Shown here: positions 12,046 through 24,841 of the stretch, piece after piece
Position numbering within the stretch: position 1 is the stretch's first letter
Layout of the letters: each line of letters begins with the position of its first letter
Source: Megascapheus bottae
Taxonomy: Eukaryota > Chordata > Mammalia > Rodentia > Geomyidae
NCBI GenBank assembly: GCA_024803745.1
Contig: JANJXV010001762.1
Span: 1 to 64,000 of the forward strand
Length of the DNA stretch: 64,000 nucleotides
Reading direction: 5' to 3'
Position numbers and translations under genes: made by a program
Notes under the pieces: model-generated
Databases searched by the model: none
What the model was told of the DNA's origin: nothing
Seen by the model: only the letters and a program-made list of their open reading frames with translations

Positions 12046-15000
12046 AAGTGTGTGAATTCAGAATGGAGGTGTGTGAAGTCACAGAATGGAGGTGTGTGAA
12101 GTCATAGAATGGAGGTGTGTGAAGTCACAGAATGGAGGTGTGTGACTTCATAGAATGGAGGTGTGTGAAGTGATAGAATGGAGGTGTGTGAAGTCAGAAT
12201 GGAGGTGTGTGAAGTCACAGAATGGAGGTGTGTGAACTCAGAATGGAGGTGTGTGAAGTCACAGAATGGAGGTTTGTGAAGTCATATAATGGAGGTGTTT
12301 GAAGTCATAGAATGGATGTTTCTGAGGTAAGAATGAAGGTGAGTGAAGTCATAGAATGGAGGTGTGTGAAGTCAAAATGAAATTGTGTGAACTCATAGAA
12401 TGGAGGTGTGTGAATTCAGAATGGAGGTGTGAGAAGTAACAGAATGGAGGTGTGTGAATTCAGAATGGAGGTGAGTGAAGTAATAGAATGGAGGTGTGTG
12501 AAGTCAAAATGGAGGTATGAGAAGTCACAGAATGGAGATGTGTGAATTCAGAATGGAGGTTAGTGAAGTCATATAATGGAGGTGTGTGAAGTCATAGAAT
12601 GGAGATGTGTGAAGTCATACAATGGAGGTGTGTGAAATCGTAGAATGGAGGTGTTTGAATTCACAGAATGGAGGTGTGTGAAGTCAGAGTGGAGGTGTGT
12701 GAAGTCATAGAATTGATGTGTGAAATCAGACTGGAGGTGTGTGAACTCATAGAATGCAGGTGTGTGAAATCACAATGGAGGTGTGTGAAGTCATAGAATG
12801 GAGGTGTGTGAAGTCACAGAATGGAGGTGTGTGAAGTCATAGAATGGAGCTGAGTGAAGTCATAGAATGGAGGTGTGTGAAATCATAGAATGGAGGAGTG
12901 TGAAGTTAGAATGGAGGTGTGTGAAGTCATAGAATTGAGGTGTGTGAAGTCAGAATGGAGGTGTGTGAAGTCATAGAATGGAGATGTGTTAACTCATAGA
13001 ATGGAGGTGTGTGACGTCACAATGGAAGTGTGTGAATTCAAAGAATGGAGGTGTGTGAAGTCATACAATGAAGGTGTGTGAAGTCAGAATGGAGGTGTGT
13101 GACGTCACAGAATGGAGGTGTGTGAACTCAGAATGGAGGTGTGTGAAGTCATAAATGGAGGTGTGTGAAGTCAAAGAATGAAGGTGTGTGAACTCATAGA
13201 ATAGAGGTGTGTGATGTCATAGAATGGAGGTGTGTGAAGTAATAGAATGGAGGTGGGTGAAGTCACGGAAGGGAGGTGTGTGAAGTCACAGAATGGAGGT
13301 GTGTGAAATCAGAGAATGGAGATGTGTGAAGTCAAAAAGGTGGTGTGAGAAGTCACAAATGTAAGTGTGTGAAGTCACAGAATGCAGGTGTGTGAAGTCA
13401 AAATGGAGGTGTGTGAAGTCAAAGAATATAGGTGTGTGAGGTCATCGAATGGAGGTGTGTGAAATTAGAAATGGAGGTGTGTGAAGTCAGAATAAAGGTG
13501 TGCGAAGTCATAGAATGGAGGTGTGTGAAGTCACAGAATGGAGGTGTGGGAAGTCACACAATGGCGGTGTGTGAAGTCACAGAATGGAGGTGTGTGAACT
13601 CAGAATGGAGGTATGTAAAGTCACAGAATGGAGGTGTGTGAAGTCATAGAATGGAAGTGTGTGAAGTCATAGAATGGAGGTGTGTGAAGTCACAGAATGG
13701 ATGGTATGAACTCATAGAATGGAGGTGTGTGAAGTCACAGAATGGAGGTGTGTGAAGTCATAGAATGGAGGCGTGTGAAGTCATAGAATGGAAGTGTGTG
13801 AAGTCACAGAATGGAGGTGTGTGAAGTCACAGAATGGAGGTGTGTGAACTCAGAATGGAGGTGTGTGAAGTCACAGAATGGAGGTGTGTGAAGTCATTGA
13901 ATGGAAGTGTGTGAAGTCATAGAATGGAGGTGTGTGAAGTCACAGAATGGATGGTATGAACTCATAGAATGGAGGTGTTTGAAGTCACAGAATGGAAGAG
14001 TGTGAAGTCATAGAATGGAGGTGTGTGAAGTCACAAAATGTAGGTGTGTGAAGTCATAGAATGGAGGTGTGTGAAGTCACAGAATGGAGGTGTGTGAAGT
14101 CATAGAATGGAGGTGTGTGAAGTCATAGAACGGAGTTGTGTGACGTCATATAATGGAGGTGTGTGAAGTCACATAATGGAGGTGTGTGAAGTCAGAATGG
14201 AGGTGTGAAGTCATAGAAAGGAGGTGTGGGAAGTCATAGAATGGAGGAGGGTGAAGTCATAGATTGGAGGTGAGTGAAGTCACAGATTCGAGGTCTGTGA
14301 AGTCATAGAATGGAGGTGTGTGAAGTCGAATGAAGGTGTGTGAAGTCATAGAATGTAGGTGTGTGAACTCATAGAATGGAGGTGTGTGACGTCCCAATGG
14401 AAGTGTGTGAAGTCATAGAATGGAGGTGTGTGAAGTCACAGAATGGAAGTGTGTGAAGTCAAAATGGAGGTGTGTGACGACCTAAAATGGAGGTGTGAGA
14501 AGTCATAGAATGGAGGTGTGTGAAATCATAGAATAGAGGTTTGTGAAGTCACAGAATGGCGGTGTGTGAACTCAGAATGGAGGTGTGTGAAGTCACAGAA
14601 TGGAGGTGTGTGAAGTCATCATATGAAGGTATGTGAAATCATAGAATGGAAGTGTGTGAAGTCATAGAATGGAGGTCTGCGAAGTCATACAATGAAGGTG
14701 TGTGAAGTCATAGAATGGAGGTGTGTGAAGTCACAGAAGAGACGTGTGTGAAGTCACATAATGGAGGTGTGAGAAGTCAAAATGGAGGTGTGTGAAGTCA
14801 TAGATTGGAGGTGTGTGAAATCATAGAACGGAGGTTTGTGAAGTCACAGAATTGAGGTGTGTGAAGTCATAGAATGGAGGTGTGTGAAGTCACAGAATGG
14901 AGGTGTGTGAAGTCACAGAATGGAGGTGTGTGAACTAAGAATGGAGATGTGTGAAGTCACAGAATGGAATTGTGTGAAATCATAGAATTGAGGTGTGTGA

Positions 15001-16117
15001 AATCAGAGAATGGAGGTGTGTGAATTCATAGAATGGAGGTGTGACATCTCAGAATGGAGGTTTGTGAAATCGCAGAATGGAGGTGTGTGAGGTCACAGAA
15101 TGGAGGTTTGTGAACTCACAATGGAGGTGTGTGAAGTCACGGAATGGCGGTGTGTGACGTCATAGAATGGAAGTGTGTGAAGTCATAGAATGGAGGTGTG
15201 TGAAGTCACAGAATGGAGGTGTGTGGAGTCACATAATGGAGGTGTGTGAAGTCAAAATGGAGGTGTGTGACGTCATAAAATGTAGGTGTGTGAAGTCATA
15301 GGTTGGAGGTGTGTGAAATCATAGAATGGAGGTTTGTGAAATCACAGAATGGAGGTGTGTGAAGTCATAGAATGAAGGTATGTGAAGTCAAATTGGAGGG
15401 GTGTGAAGTCGGAGAATGGAGGTGTGGGAAATCAAAGAATGGAGGTGGGCGAAGTCACAAAATGGAGGTGTGTGAAGTCAAAGAATGGAGGTGTGTGAAG
15501 TCACAGAATGGACGGGTATGATTTCATAGAATGGAGGTGTGTGAAGTCACAGAATTGAGGTGTTTGAAGTGATATATTGGAGGTGTGTGAAGTCAAAATG
15601 GATGTGTGAAGTCATAGAATGGAGGTGTGTGAAGTCATACAATGGAGGTGTGTGAAATCATAGAATGGAGGTGTGTGAAGTCACAGAATGGAGGTGTGTC
15701 AACTCATTAAATGGAGGTGTGTGAATTCAGAATGGAGGTGTGTGAAGTCATAGAATGGAGGTGTGTGAACTCAGAATGGAGGTGTGTGAAGTCATAGATG
15801 GAGGTGTGTGAAGTCATAGTATGGAGGTGTGTGAAATCATAGAATGGAGTTTTGTGAAGTCACAGAATGGAGCTGTGTGAAGTCAGAATGGAGGTGTGTG
15901 AAATCATAGAATGGAGGTGTACGAAGTCAGAATGGAGGTGTGTTAAATCATAGAATCGAGGTGTGTGAAGTCACAATTGAGGTGTGTGAAGTCATAGAAT
16001 GGAGGTGTGTGAAGTCACAGAATTGAGGTGTGTGAAGTCATAGAATGGAGGAGTGTGATGTCATAGAATGGAGATGTGTGAAGTCACAGAATGAAGGTGT
16101 GTGAAGTCACAGAATGG
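12046..16117 (+). repeat. Region A unit A4 with 580-bp internal deletion (4072 bp)
   Basis: The unit matches the full-length type except for a loss of 580 bp. In A1 the segment TGTTTGAAGTCACAGAATGG occurs at 1931 and again at 2511, exactly 580 bp apart. In A4 these two are fused, so the exchange lies inside a 35-bp stretch common to both parents at 13962-13996. The left flank (GAACTC) is from the 1931 site and the right flank (GGAAGAG) from the 2511 site. It begins an 8724-bp dimer with A5. Confidence 0.92.
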
Positions 16118-19100
16118 AAGTGTGTGAATTCAGAATGGAGGTGTGTGAAGTCACAGAATGGAGGTGTGTGAAGTCATAGAATGGAGGTGTGTGAAGTCAC
16201 AGAATGGAGGTGTGTGACTTCATAGAATGGAGGTGTGTGAAGTGATAGAATGGAGGTGTGTGAAGTCAGAATGGAGGTGTGTGAAGTCACAGAATGGAGG
16301 TGTGTGAACTCAGAATGGAGGTGTGTGAAGTCACAGAATGGAGGTTTGTGAAGTCATATAATGGAGGTGTTTGAAGTCATAGAATGGATGTTTCTGAGGT
16401 AAGAATGAAGGTGAGTGAAGTCATAGAATGGAGGTGTGTGAAGTCAAAATGAAATTGTGTGAACTCATAGAATGGAGGTGTGTGAATTCAGAATGGAGGT
16501 GTGAGAAGTAACAGAATGGAGGTGTGTGAATTCAGAATGGAGGTGAGTGAAGTAATAGAATGGAGGTGTGTGAAGTCAAAATGGAGGTATGAGAAGTCAC
16601 AGAATGGAGATGTGTGAATTCAGAATGGAGGTTAGTGAAGTCATATAATGGAGGTGTGTGAAGTCATAGAATGGAGATGTGTGAAGTCATACAATGGAGG
16701 TGTGTGAAATCGTAGAATGGAGGTGTTTGAATTCACAGAATGGAGGTGTGTGAAGTCAGAGTGGAGGTGTGTGAAGTCATAGAATTGATGTGTGAAATCA
16801 GACTGGAGGTGTGTGAACTCATAGAATGCAGGTGTGTGAAATCACAATGGAGGTGTGTGAAGTCATAGAATGGAGGTGTGTGAAGTCACAGAATGGAGGT
16901 GTGTGAAGTCATAGAATGGAGCTGAGTGAAGTCATAGAATGGAGGTGTGTGAAATCATAGAATGGAGGAGTGTGAAGTTAGAATGGAGGTGTGTGAAGTC
17001 ATAGAATTGAGGTGTGTGAAGTCAGAATGGAGGTGTGTGAAGTCATAGAATGGAGATGTGTTAACTCATAGAATGGAGGTGTGTGACGTCACAATGGAAG
17101 TGTGTGAATTCAAAGAATGGAGGTGTGTGAAGTCATACAATGAAGGTGTGTGAAGTCAGAATGGAGGTGTGTGACGTCACAGAATGGAGGTGTGTGAACT
17201 CAGAATGGAGGTGTGTGAAGTCATAAATGGAGGTGTGTGAAGTCAAAGAATGAAGGTGTGTGAACTCATAGAATAGAGGTGTGTGATGTCATAGAATGGA
17301 GGTGTGTGAAGTAATAGAATGGAGGTGGGTGAAGTCACGGAAGGGAGGTGTGTGAAGTCACAGAATGGAGGTGTGTGAAATCAGAGAATGGAGATGTGTG
17401 AAGTCAAAAAGGTGGTGTGAGAAGTCACAAATGTAAGTGTGTGAAGTCACAGAATGCAGGTGTGTGAAGTCAAAATGGAGGTGTGTGAAGTCAAAGAATA
17501 TAGGTGTGTGAGGTCATCGAATGGAGGTGTGTGAAATTAGAAATGGAGGTGTGTGAAGTCAGAATAAAGGTGTGCGAAGTCATAGAATGGAGGTGTGTGA
17601 AGTCACAGAATGGAGGTGTGGGAAGTCACACAATGGCGGTGTGTGAAGTCACAGAATGGAGGTGTGTGAACTCAGAATGGAGGTATGTAAAGTCACAGAA
17701 TGGAGGTGTGTGAAGTCATAGAATGGAAGTGTGTGAAGTCATAGAATGGAGGTGTGTGAAGTCACAGAATGGATGGTATGAACTCATAGAATGGAGGTGT
17801 GTGAAGTCACAGAATGGAGGTGTGTGAAGTCATAGAATGGAGGCGTGTGAAGTCATAGAATGGAAGTGTGTGAAGTCACAGAATGGAGGTGTGTGAAGTC
17901 ACAGAATGGAGGTGTGTGAACTCAGAATGGAGGTGTGTGAAGTCACAGAATGGAGGTGTGTGAAGTCATTGAATGGAAGTGTGTGAAGTCATAGAATGGA
18001 GGTGTGTGAAGTCACAGAATGGATGGTATGAACTCATAGAATGGAGGTGTTTGAAGTCACAGAATGGAGGTGTGTGAAGTCACAGAATGGAGGTTTGTGA
18101 AGTCATATAATGGAGGTATATGAAGTCATAGAACGGATGTTTCTGAAGTAAGAATGAAGGTGTGTGAAGTCATAGAATGGAGTTGTGTGAAGTCACAGAA
18201 TGGAGGTGTGTGAAGTCAAAAAATGGTGTGTGAAGTCACAAATGGAGGTGTGTGAAGTCACAGAATGGAGGTGTGTGAAGTCATCGAATGGATGTGTGTG
18301 AAGTCAGCATAGAGGTGTGCGAAGTCATAGAATGGAGGTGTGTGAAGTCAGAATAGAGGCGAGTGAACTCATAGAATGGAGGTGCGTGGAGTCACAATGG
18401 CGGTGTGTGAAGTCATAGAATGGTGGTGTGTGAAGTCACAGAATGGAGGTGTGGAAGTCATAGAATGGAGCTGTGTGAAGTCAGAATGGAGGTGTGAGAA
18501 GTCACAGAATGGAGGTGTGTGAATTCAGAATGGAGGTGAGTAAAGTCATAGAATGGAGGTGTGTGAAGTCATACAATGGAGGTTGTGAAGACATACAATG
18601 GAGGTGTGTGAAATCATAGAATGGAGGTGTTTGAAGTCACAGAATGGAAGAGTGTGAAGTCATAGAATGGAGGTGTGTGAAGTCACAAAATGTAGGTGTG
18701 TGAAGTCATAGAATGGAGGTGTGTGAAGTCACAGAATGGAGGTGTGTGAAGTCATAGAATGGAGGTGTGTGAAGTCATAGAACGGAGTTGTGTGACGTCA
18801 TATAATGGAGGTGTGTGAAGTCACATAATGGAGGTGTGTGAAGTCAGAATGGAGGTGTGAAGTCATAGAAAGGAGGTGTGGGAAGTCATAGAATGGAGGA
18901 GGGTGAAGTCATAGATTGGAGGTGAGTGAAGTCACAGATTCGAGGTCTGTGAAGTCATAGAATGGAGGTGTGTGAAGTCGAATGAAGGTGTGTGAAGTCA
19001 TAGAATGTAGGTGTGTGAACTCATAGAATGGAGGTGTGTGACGTCCCAATGGAAGTGTGTGAAGTCATAGAATGGAGGTGTGTGAAGTCACAGAATGGAA

Positions 19101-20769
19101 GTGTGTGAAGTCAAAATGGAGGTGTGTGACGACCTAAAATGGAGGTGTGAGAAGTCATAGAATGGAGGTGTGTGAAATCATAGAATAGAGGTTTGTGAAG
19201 TCACAGAATGGCGGTGTGTGAACTCAGAATGGAGGTGTGTGAAGTCACAGAATGGAGGTGTGTGAAGTCATCATATGAAGGTATGTGAAATCATAGAATG
19301 GAAGTGTGTGAAGTCATAGAATGGAGGTCTGCGAAGTCATACAATGAAGGTGTGTGAAGTCATAGAATGGAGGTGTGTGAAGTCACAGAAGAGACGTGTG
19401 TGAAGTCACATAATGGAGGTGTGAGAAGTCAAAATGGAGGTGTGTGAAGTCATAGATTGGAGGTGTGTGAAATCATAGAACGGAGGTTTGTGAAGTCACA
19501 GAATTGAGGTGTGTGAAGTCATAGAATGGAGGTGTGTGAAGTCACAGAATGGAGGTGTGTGAAGTCACAGAATGGAGGTGTGTGAACTAAGAATGGAGAT
19601 GTGTGAAGTCACAGAATGGAATTGTGTGAAATCATAGAATTGAGGTGTGTGAAATCAGAGAATGGAGGTGTGTGAATTCATAGAATGGAGGTGTGACATC
19701 TCAGAATGGAGGTTTGTGAAATCGCAGAATGGAGGTGTGTGAGGTCACAGAATGGAGGTTTGTGAACTCACAATGGAGGTGTGTGAAGTCACGGAATGGC
19801 GGTGTGTGACGTCATAGAATGGAAGTGTGTGAAGTCATAGAATGGAGGTGTGTGAAGTCACAGAATGGAGGTGTGTGGAGTCACATAATGGAGGTGTGTG
19901 AAGTCAAAATGGAGGTGTGTGACGTCATAAAATGTAGGTGTGTGAAGTCATAGGTTGGAGGTGTGTGAAATCATAGAATGGAGGTTTGTGAAATCACAGA
20001 ATGGAGGTGTGTGAAGTCATAGAATGAAGGTATGTGAAGTCAAATTGGAGGGGTGTGAAGTCGGAGAATGGAGGTGTGGGAAATCAAAGAATGGAGGTGG
20101 GCGAAGTCACAAAATGGAGGTGTGTGAAGTCAAAGAATGGAGGTGTGTGAAGTCACAGAATGGACGGGTATGATTTCATAGAATGGAGGTGTGTGAAGTC
20201 ACAGAATTGAGGTGTTTGAAGTGATATATTGGAGGTGTGTGAAGTCAAAATGGATGTGTGAAGTCATAGAATGGAGGTGTGTGAAGTCATACAATGGAGG
20301 TGTGTGAAATCATAGAATGGAGGTGTGTGAAGTCACAGAATGGAGGTGTGTCAACTCATTAAATGGAGGTGTGTGAATTCAGAATGGAGGTGTGTGAAGT
20401 CATAGAATGGAGGTGTGTGAACTCAGAATGGAGGTGTGTGAAGTCATAGATGGAGGTGTGTGAAGTCATAGTATGGAGGTGTGTGAAATCATAGAATGGA
20501 GTTTTGTGAAGTCACAGAATGGAGCTGTGTGAAGTCAGAATGGAGGTGTGTGAAATCATAGAATGGAGGTGTACGAAGTCAGAATGGAGGTGTGTTAAAT
20601 CATAGAATCGAGGTGTGTGAAGTCACAATTGAGGTGTGTGAAGTCATAGAATGGAGGTGTGTGAAGTCACAGAATTGAGGTGTGTGAAGTCATAGAATGG
20701 AGGAGTGTGATGTCATAGAATGGAGATGTGTGAAGTCACAGAATGAAGGTGTGTGAAGTCACAGAATGG
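16118..20769 (+). repeat. Region A unit A5 (4652 bp, full length)
   Basis: This is a full-length copy with the same order of landmark monomers as A1 and A2 (ACGGAGTTG with C at 18783, unit position 2666). It follows the deleted unit A4. The A4+A5 pair is 8724 bp, and the pair pattern restarts at 20770. Confidence 0.93.
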
Positions 20770-23700
20770 AAGTGTGTGAATTCAGAATGGAGGTGTGTGA
20801 AGTCACAGAATGGAGGTGTGTGAAGTCATAGAATGGAGGTGTGTGAAGTCACAGAATGGAGGTGTGTGACTTCATAGAATGGAGGTGTGTGAAGTGATAG
20901 AATGGAGGTGTGTGAAGTCAGAATGGAGGTGTGTGAAGTCACAGAATGGAGGTGTGTGAACTCAGAATGGAGGTGTGTGAAGTCACAGAATGGAGGTTTG
21001 TGAAGTCATATAATGGAGGTGTTTGAAGTCATAGAATGGATGTTTCTGAGGTAAGAATGAAGGTGAGTGAAGTCATAGAATGGAGGTGTGTGAAGTCAAA
21101 ATGAAATTGTGTGAACTCATAGAATGGAGGTGTGTGAATTCAGAATGGAGGTGTGAGAAGTAACAGAATGGAGGTGTGTGAATTCAGAATGGAGGTGAGT
21201 GAAGTAATAGAATGGAGGTGTGTGAAGTCAAAATGGAGGTATGAGAAGTCACAGAATGGAGATGTGTGAATTCAGAATGGAGGTTAGTGAAGTCATATAA
21301 TGGAGGTGTGTGAAGTCATAGAATGGAGATGTGTGAAGTCATACAATGGAGGTGTGTGAAATCGTAGAATGGAGGTGTTTGAATTCACAGAATGGAGGTG
21401 TGTGAAGTCAGAGTGGAGGTGTGTGAAGTCATAGAATTGATGTGTGAAATCAGACTGGAGGTGTGTGAACTCATAGAATGCAGGTGTGTGAAATCACAAT
21501 GGAGGTGTGTGAAGTCATAGAATAGAGGTGTGTGAAGTCACAGAATGGAGGTGTGTGAAGTCATAGAATGGAGCTGAGTGAAGTCATAGAATGGAGGTGT
21601 GTGAAATCATAGAATGGAGGAGTGTGAAGTTAGAATGGAGGTGTGTGAAGTCATAGAATTGAGGTGTGTGAAGTCAGAATGGAGGTGTGTGAAGTCATAG
21701 AATGGAGATGTGTTAACTCATAGAATGGAGGTGTGTGACGTCACAATGGAAGTGTGTGAATTCAAAGAATGGAGGTGTGTGAAGTCATACAATGAAGGTG
21801 TGTGAAGTCAGAATGGAGGTGTGTGACGTCACAGAATGGAGGTGTGTGAACTCAGAATGGAGGTGTGTGAAGTCATAAATGGAGGTGTGTGAAGTCAAAG
21901 AATGAAGGTGTGTGAACTCATAGAATAGAGGTGTGTGATGTCATAGAATGGAGGTGTGTGAAGTAATAGAATGGAGGTGGGTGAAGTCACGGAAGGGAGG
22001 TGTGTGAAGTCACAGAATGGAGGTGTGTGAAATCAGAGAATGGAGATGTGTGAAGTCAAAAAGGTGGTGTGAGAAGTCACAAATGTAAGTGTGTGAAGTC
22101 ACAGAATGCAGGTGTGTGAAGTCAAAATGGAGGTGTGTGAAGTCAAAGAATATAGGTGTGTGAGGTCATCGAATGGAGGTGTGTGAAATTAGAAATGGAG
22201 GTGTGTGAAGTCAGAATAAAGGTGTGCGAAGTCATAGAATGGAGGTGTGTGAAGTCACAGAATGGAGGTGTGGGAAGTCACACAATGGCGGTGTGTGAAG
22301 TCACAGAATGGAGGTGTGTGAACTCAGAATGGAGGTATGTAAAGTCACAGAATGGAGGTGTGTGAAGTCATAGAATGGAAGTGTGTGAAGTCATAGAATG
22401 GAGGTGTGTGAAGTCACAGAATGGATGGTATGAACTCATAGAATGGAGGTGTGTGAAGTCACAGAATGGAGGTGTGTGAAGTCATAGAATGGAGGCGTGT
22501 GAAGTCATAGAATGGAAGTGTGTGAAGTCACAGAATGGAGGTGTGTGAAGTCACAGAATGGAGGTGTGTGAACTCAGAATGGAGGTGTGTGAAGTCACAG
22601 AATGGAGGTGTGTGAAGTCATTGAATGGAAGTGTGTGAAGTCATAGAATGGAGGTGTGTGAAGTCACAGAATGGATGGTATGAACTCATAGAATGGAGGT
22701 GTTTGAAGTCACAGAATGGAAGAGTGTGAAGTCATAGAATGGAGGTGTGTGAAGTCACAAAATGTAGGTGTGTGAAGTCATAGAATGGAGGTGTGTGAAG
22801 TCACAGAATGGAGGTGTGTGAAGTCATAGAATGGAGGTGTGTGAAGTCATAGAACGGAGTTGTGTGACGTCATATAATGGAGGTGTGTGAAGTCACATAA
22901 TGGAGGTGTGTGAAGTCAGAATGGAGGTGTGAAGTCATAGAAAGGAGGTGTGGGAAGTCATAGAATGGAGGAGGGTGAAGTCATAGATTGGAGGTGAGTG
23001 AAGTCACAGATTCGAGGTCTGTGAAGTCATAGAATGGAGGTGTGTGAAGTCGAATGAAGGTGTGTGAAGTCATAGAATGTAGGTGTGTGAACTCATAGAA
23101 TGGAGGTGTGTGACGTCCCAATGGAAGTGTGTGAAGTCATAGAATGGAGGTGTGTGAAGTCACAGAATGGAAGTGTGTGAAGTCAAAATGGAGGTGTGTG
23201 ACGACCTAAAATGGAGGTGTGAGAAGTCATAGAATGGAGGTGTGTGAAATCATAGAATAGAGGTTTGTGAAGTCACAGAATGGCGGTGTGTGAACTCAGA
23301 ATGGAGGTGTGTGAAGTCACAGAATGGAGGTGTGTGAAGTCATCATATGAAGGTATGTGAAATCATAGAATGGAAGTGTGTGAAGTCATAGAATGGAGGT
23401 CTGCGAAGTCATACAATGAAGGTGTGTGAAGTCATAGAATGGAGGTGTGTGAAGTCACAGAAGAGACGTGTGTGAAGTCACATAATGGAGGTGTGAGAAG
23501 TCAAAATGGAGGTGTGTGAAGTCATAGATTGGAGGTGTGTGAAATCATAGAACGGAGGTTTGTGAAGTCACAGAATTGAGGTGTGTGAAGTCATAGAATG
23601 GAGGTGTGTGAAGTCACAGAATGGAGGTGTGTGAAGTCACAGAATGGAGGTGTGTGAACTAAGAATGGAGATGTGTGAAGTCACAGAATGGAATTGTGTG

Positions 23701-24841
23701 AAATCATAGAATTGAGGTGTGTGAAATCAGAGAATGGAGGTGTGTGAATTCATAGAATGGAGGTGTGACATCTCAGAATGGAGGTTTGTGAAATCGCAGA
23801 ATGGAGGTGTGTGAGGTCACAGAATGGAGGTTTGTGAACTCACAATGGAGGTGTGTGAAGTCACGGAATGGCGGTGTGTGACGTCATAGAATGGAAGTGT
23901 GTGAAGTCATAGAATGGAGGTGTGTGAAGTCACAGAATGGAGGTGTGTGGAGTCACATAATGGAGGTGTGTGAAGTCAAAATGGAGGTGTGTGACGTCAT
24001 AAAATGTAGGTGTGTGAAGTCATAGGTTGGAGGTGTGTGAAATCATAGAATGGAGGTTTGTGAAATCACAGAATGGAGGTGTGTGAAGTCATAGAATGAA
24101 GGTATGTGAAGTCAAATTGGAGGGGTGTGAAGTCGGAGAATGGAGGTGTGGGAAATCAAAGAATGGAGGTGGGCGAAGTCACAAAATGGAGGTGTGTGAA
24201 GTCAAAGAATGGAGGTGTGTGAAGTCACAGAATGGACGGGTATGATTTCATAGAATGGAGGTGTGTGAAGTCACAGAATTGAGGTGTTTGAAGTGATATA
24301 TTGGAGGTGTGTGAAGTCAAAATGGATGTGTGAAGTCATAGAATGGAGGTGTGTGAAGTCATACAATGGAGGTGTGTGAAATCATAGAATGGAGGTGTGT
24401 GAAGTCACAGAATGGAGGTGTGTCAACTCATTAAATGGAGGTGTGTGAATTCAGAATGGAGGTGTGTGAAGTCATAGAATGGAGGTGTGTGAACTCAGAA
24501 TGGAGGTGTGTGAAGTCATAGATGGAGGTGTGTGAAGTCATAGTATGGAGGTGTGTGAAATCATAGAATGGAGTTTTGTGAAGTCACAGAATGGAGCTGT
24601 GTGAAGTCAGAATGGAGGTGTGTGAAATCATAGAATGGAGGTGTACGAAGTCAGAATGGAGGTGTGTTAAATCATAGAATCGAGGTGTGTGAAGTCACAA
24701 TTGAGGTGTGTGAAGTCATAGAATGGAGGTGTGTGAAGTCACAGAATTGAGGTGTGTGAAGTCATAGAATGGAGGAGTGTGATGTCATAGAATGGAGATG
24801 TGTGAAGTCACAGAATGAAGGTGTGTGAAGTCACAGAATGG
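20770..24841 (+). repeat. Region A unit A6 with the same 580-bp deletion (4072 bp)
   Basis: The unit has the same length and same deletion junction as A4 (shared bases at 22686-22720), so it is a copy of A4 rather than an independent loss. It carries a private change at 21524 (unit position 755: GAATAGAGG where A1-A5 have GAATGGAGG) that is also found in A7 but not in A4 or A5. Confidence 0.92.

Larger units (their letters stand above)
12046..20769 (+). repeat. 8724-bp dimeric super-repeat (A4+A5), recurring from 20770
   Basis: A deleted 4072-bp unit is followed by a full 4652-bp unit, and the same order (deleted, then full-type) restarts at 20770. Corresponding points 13432 and 22156, and 17504 and 26228, are each 8724 bp apart. 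The level above the 4652-bp unit is therefore a dimer. The second dimer is cut off at 27455 by the switch to region B. Confidence 0.85.
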
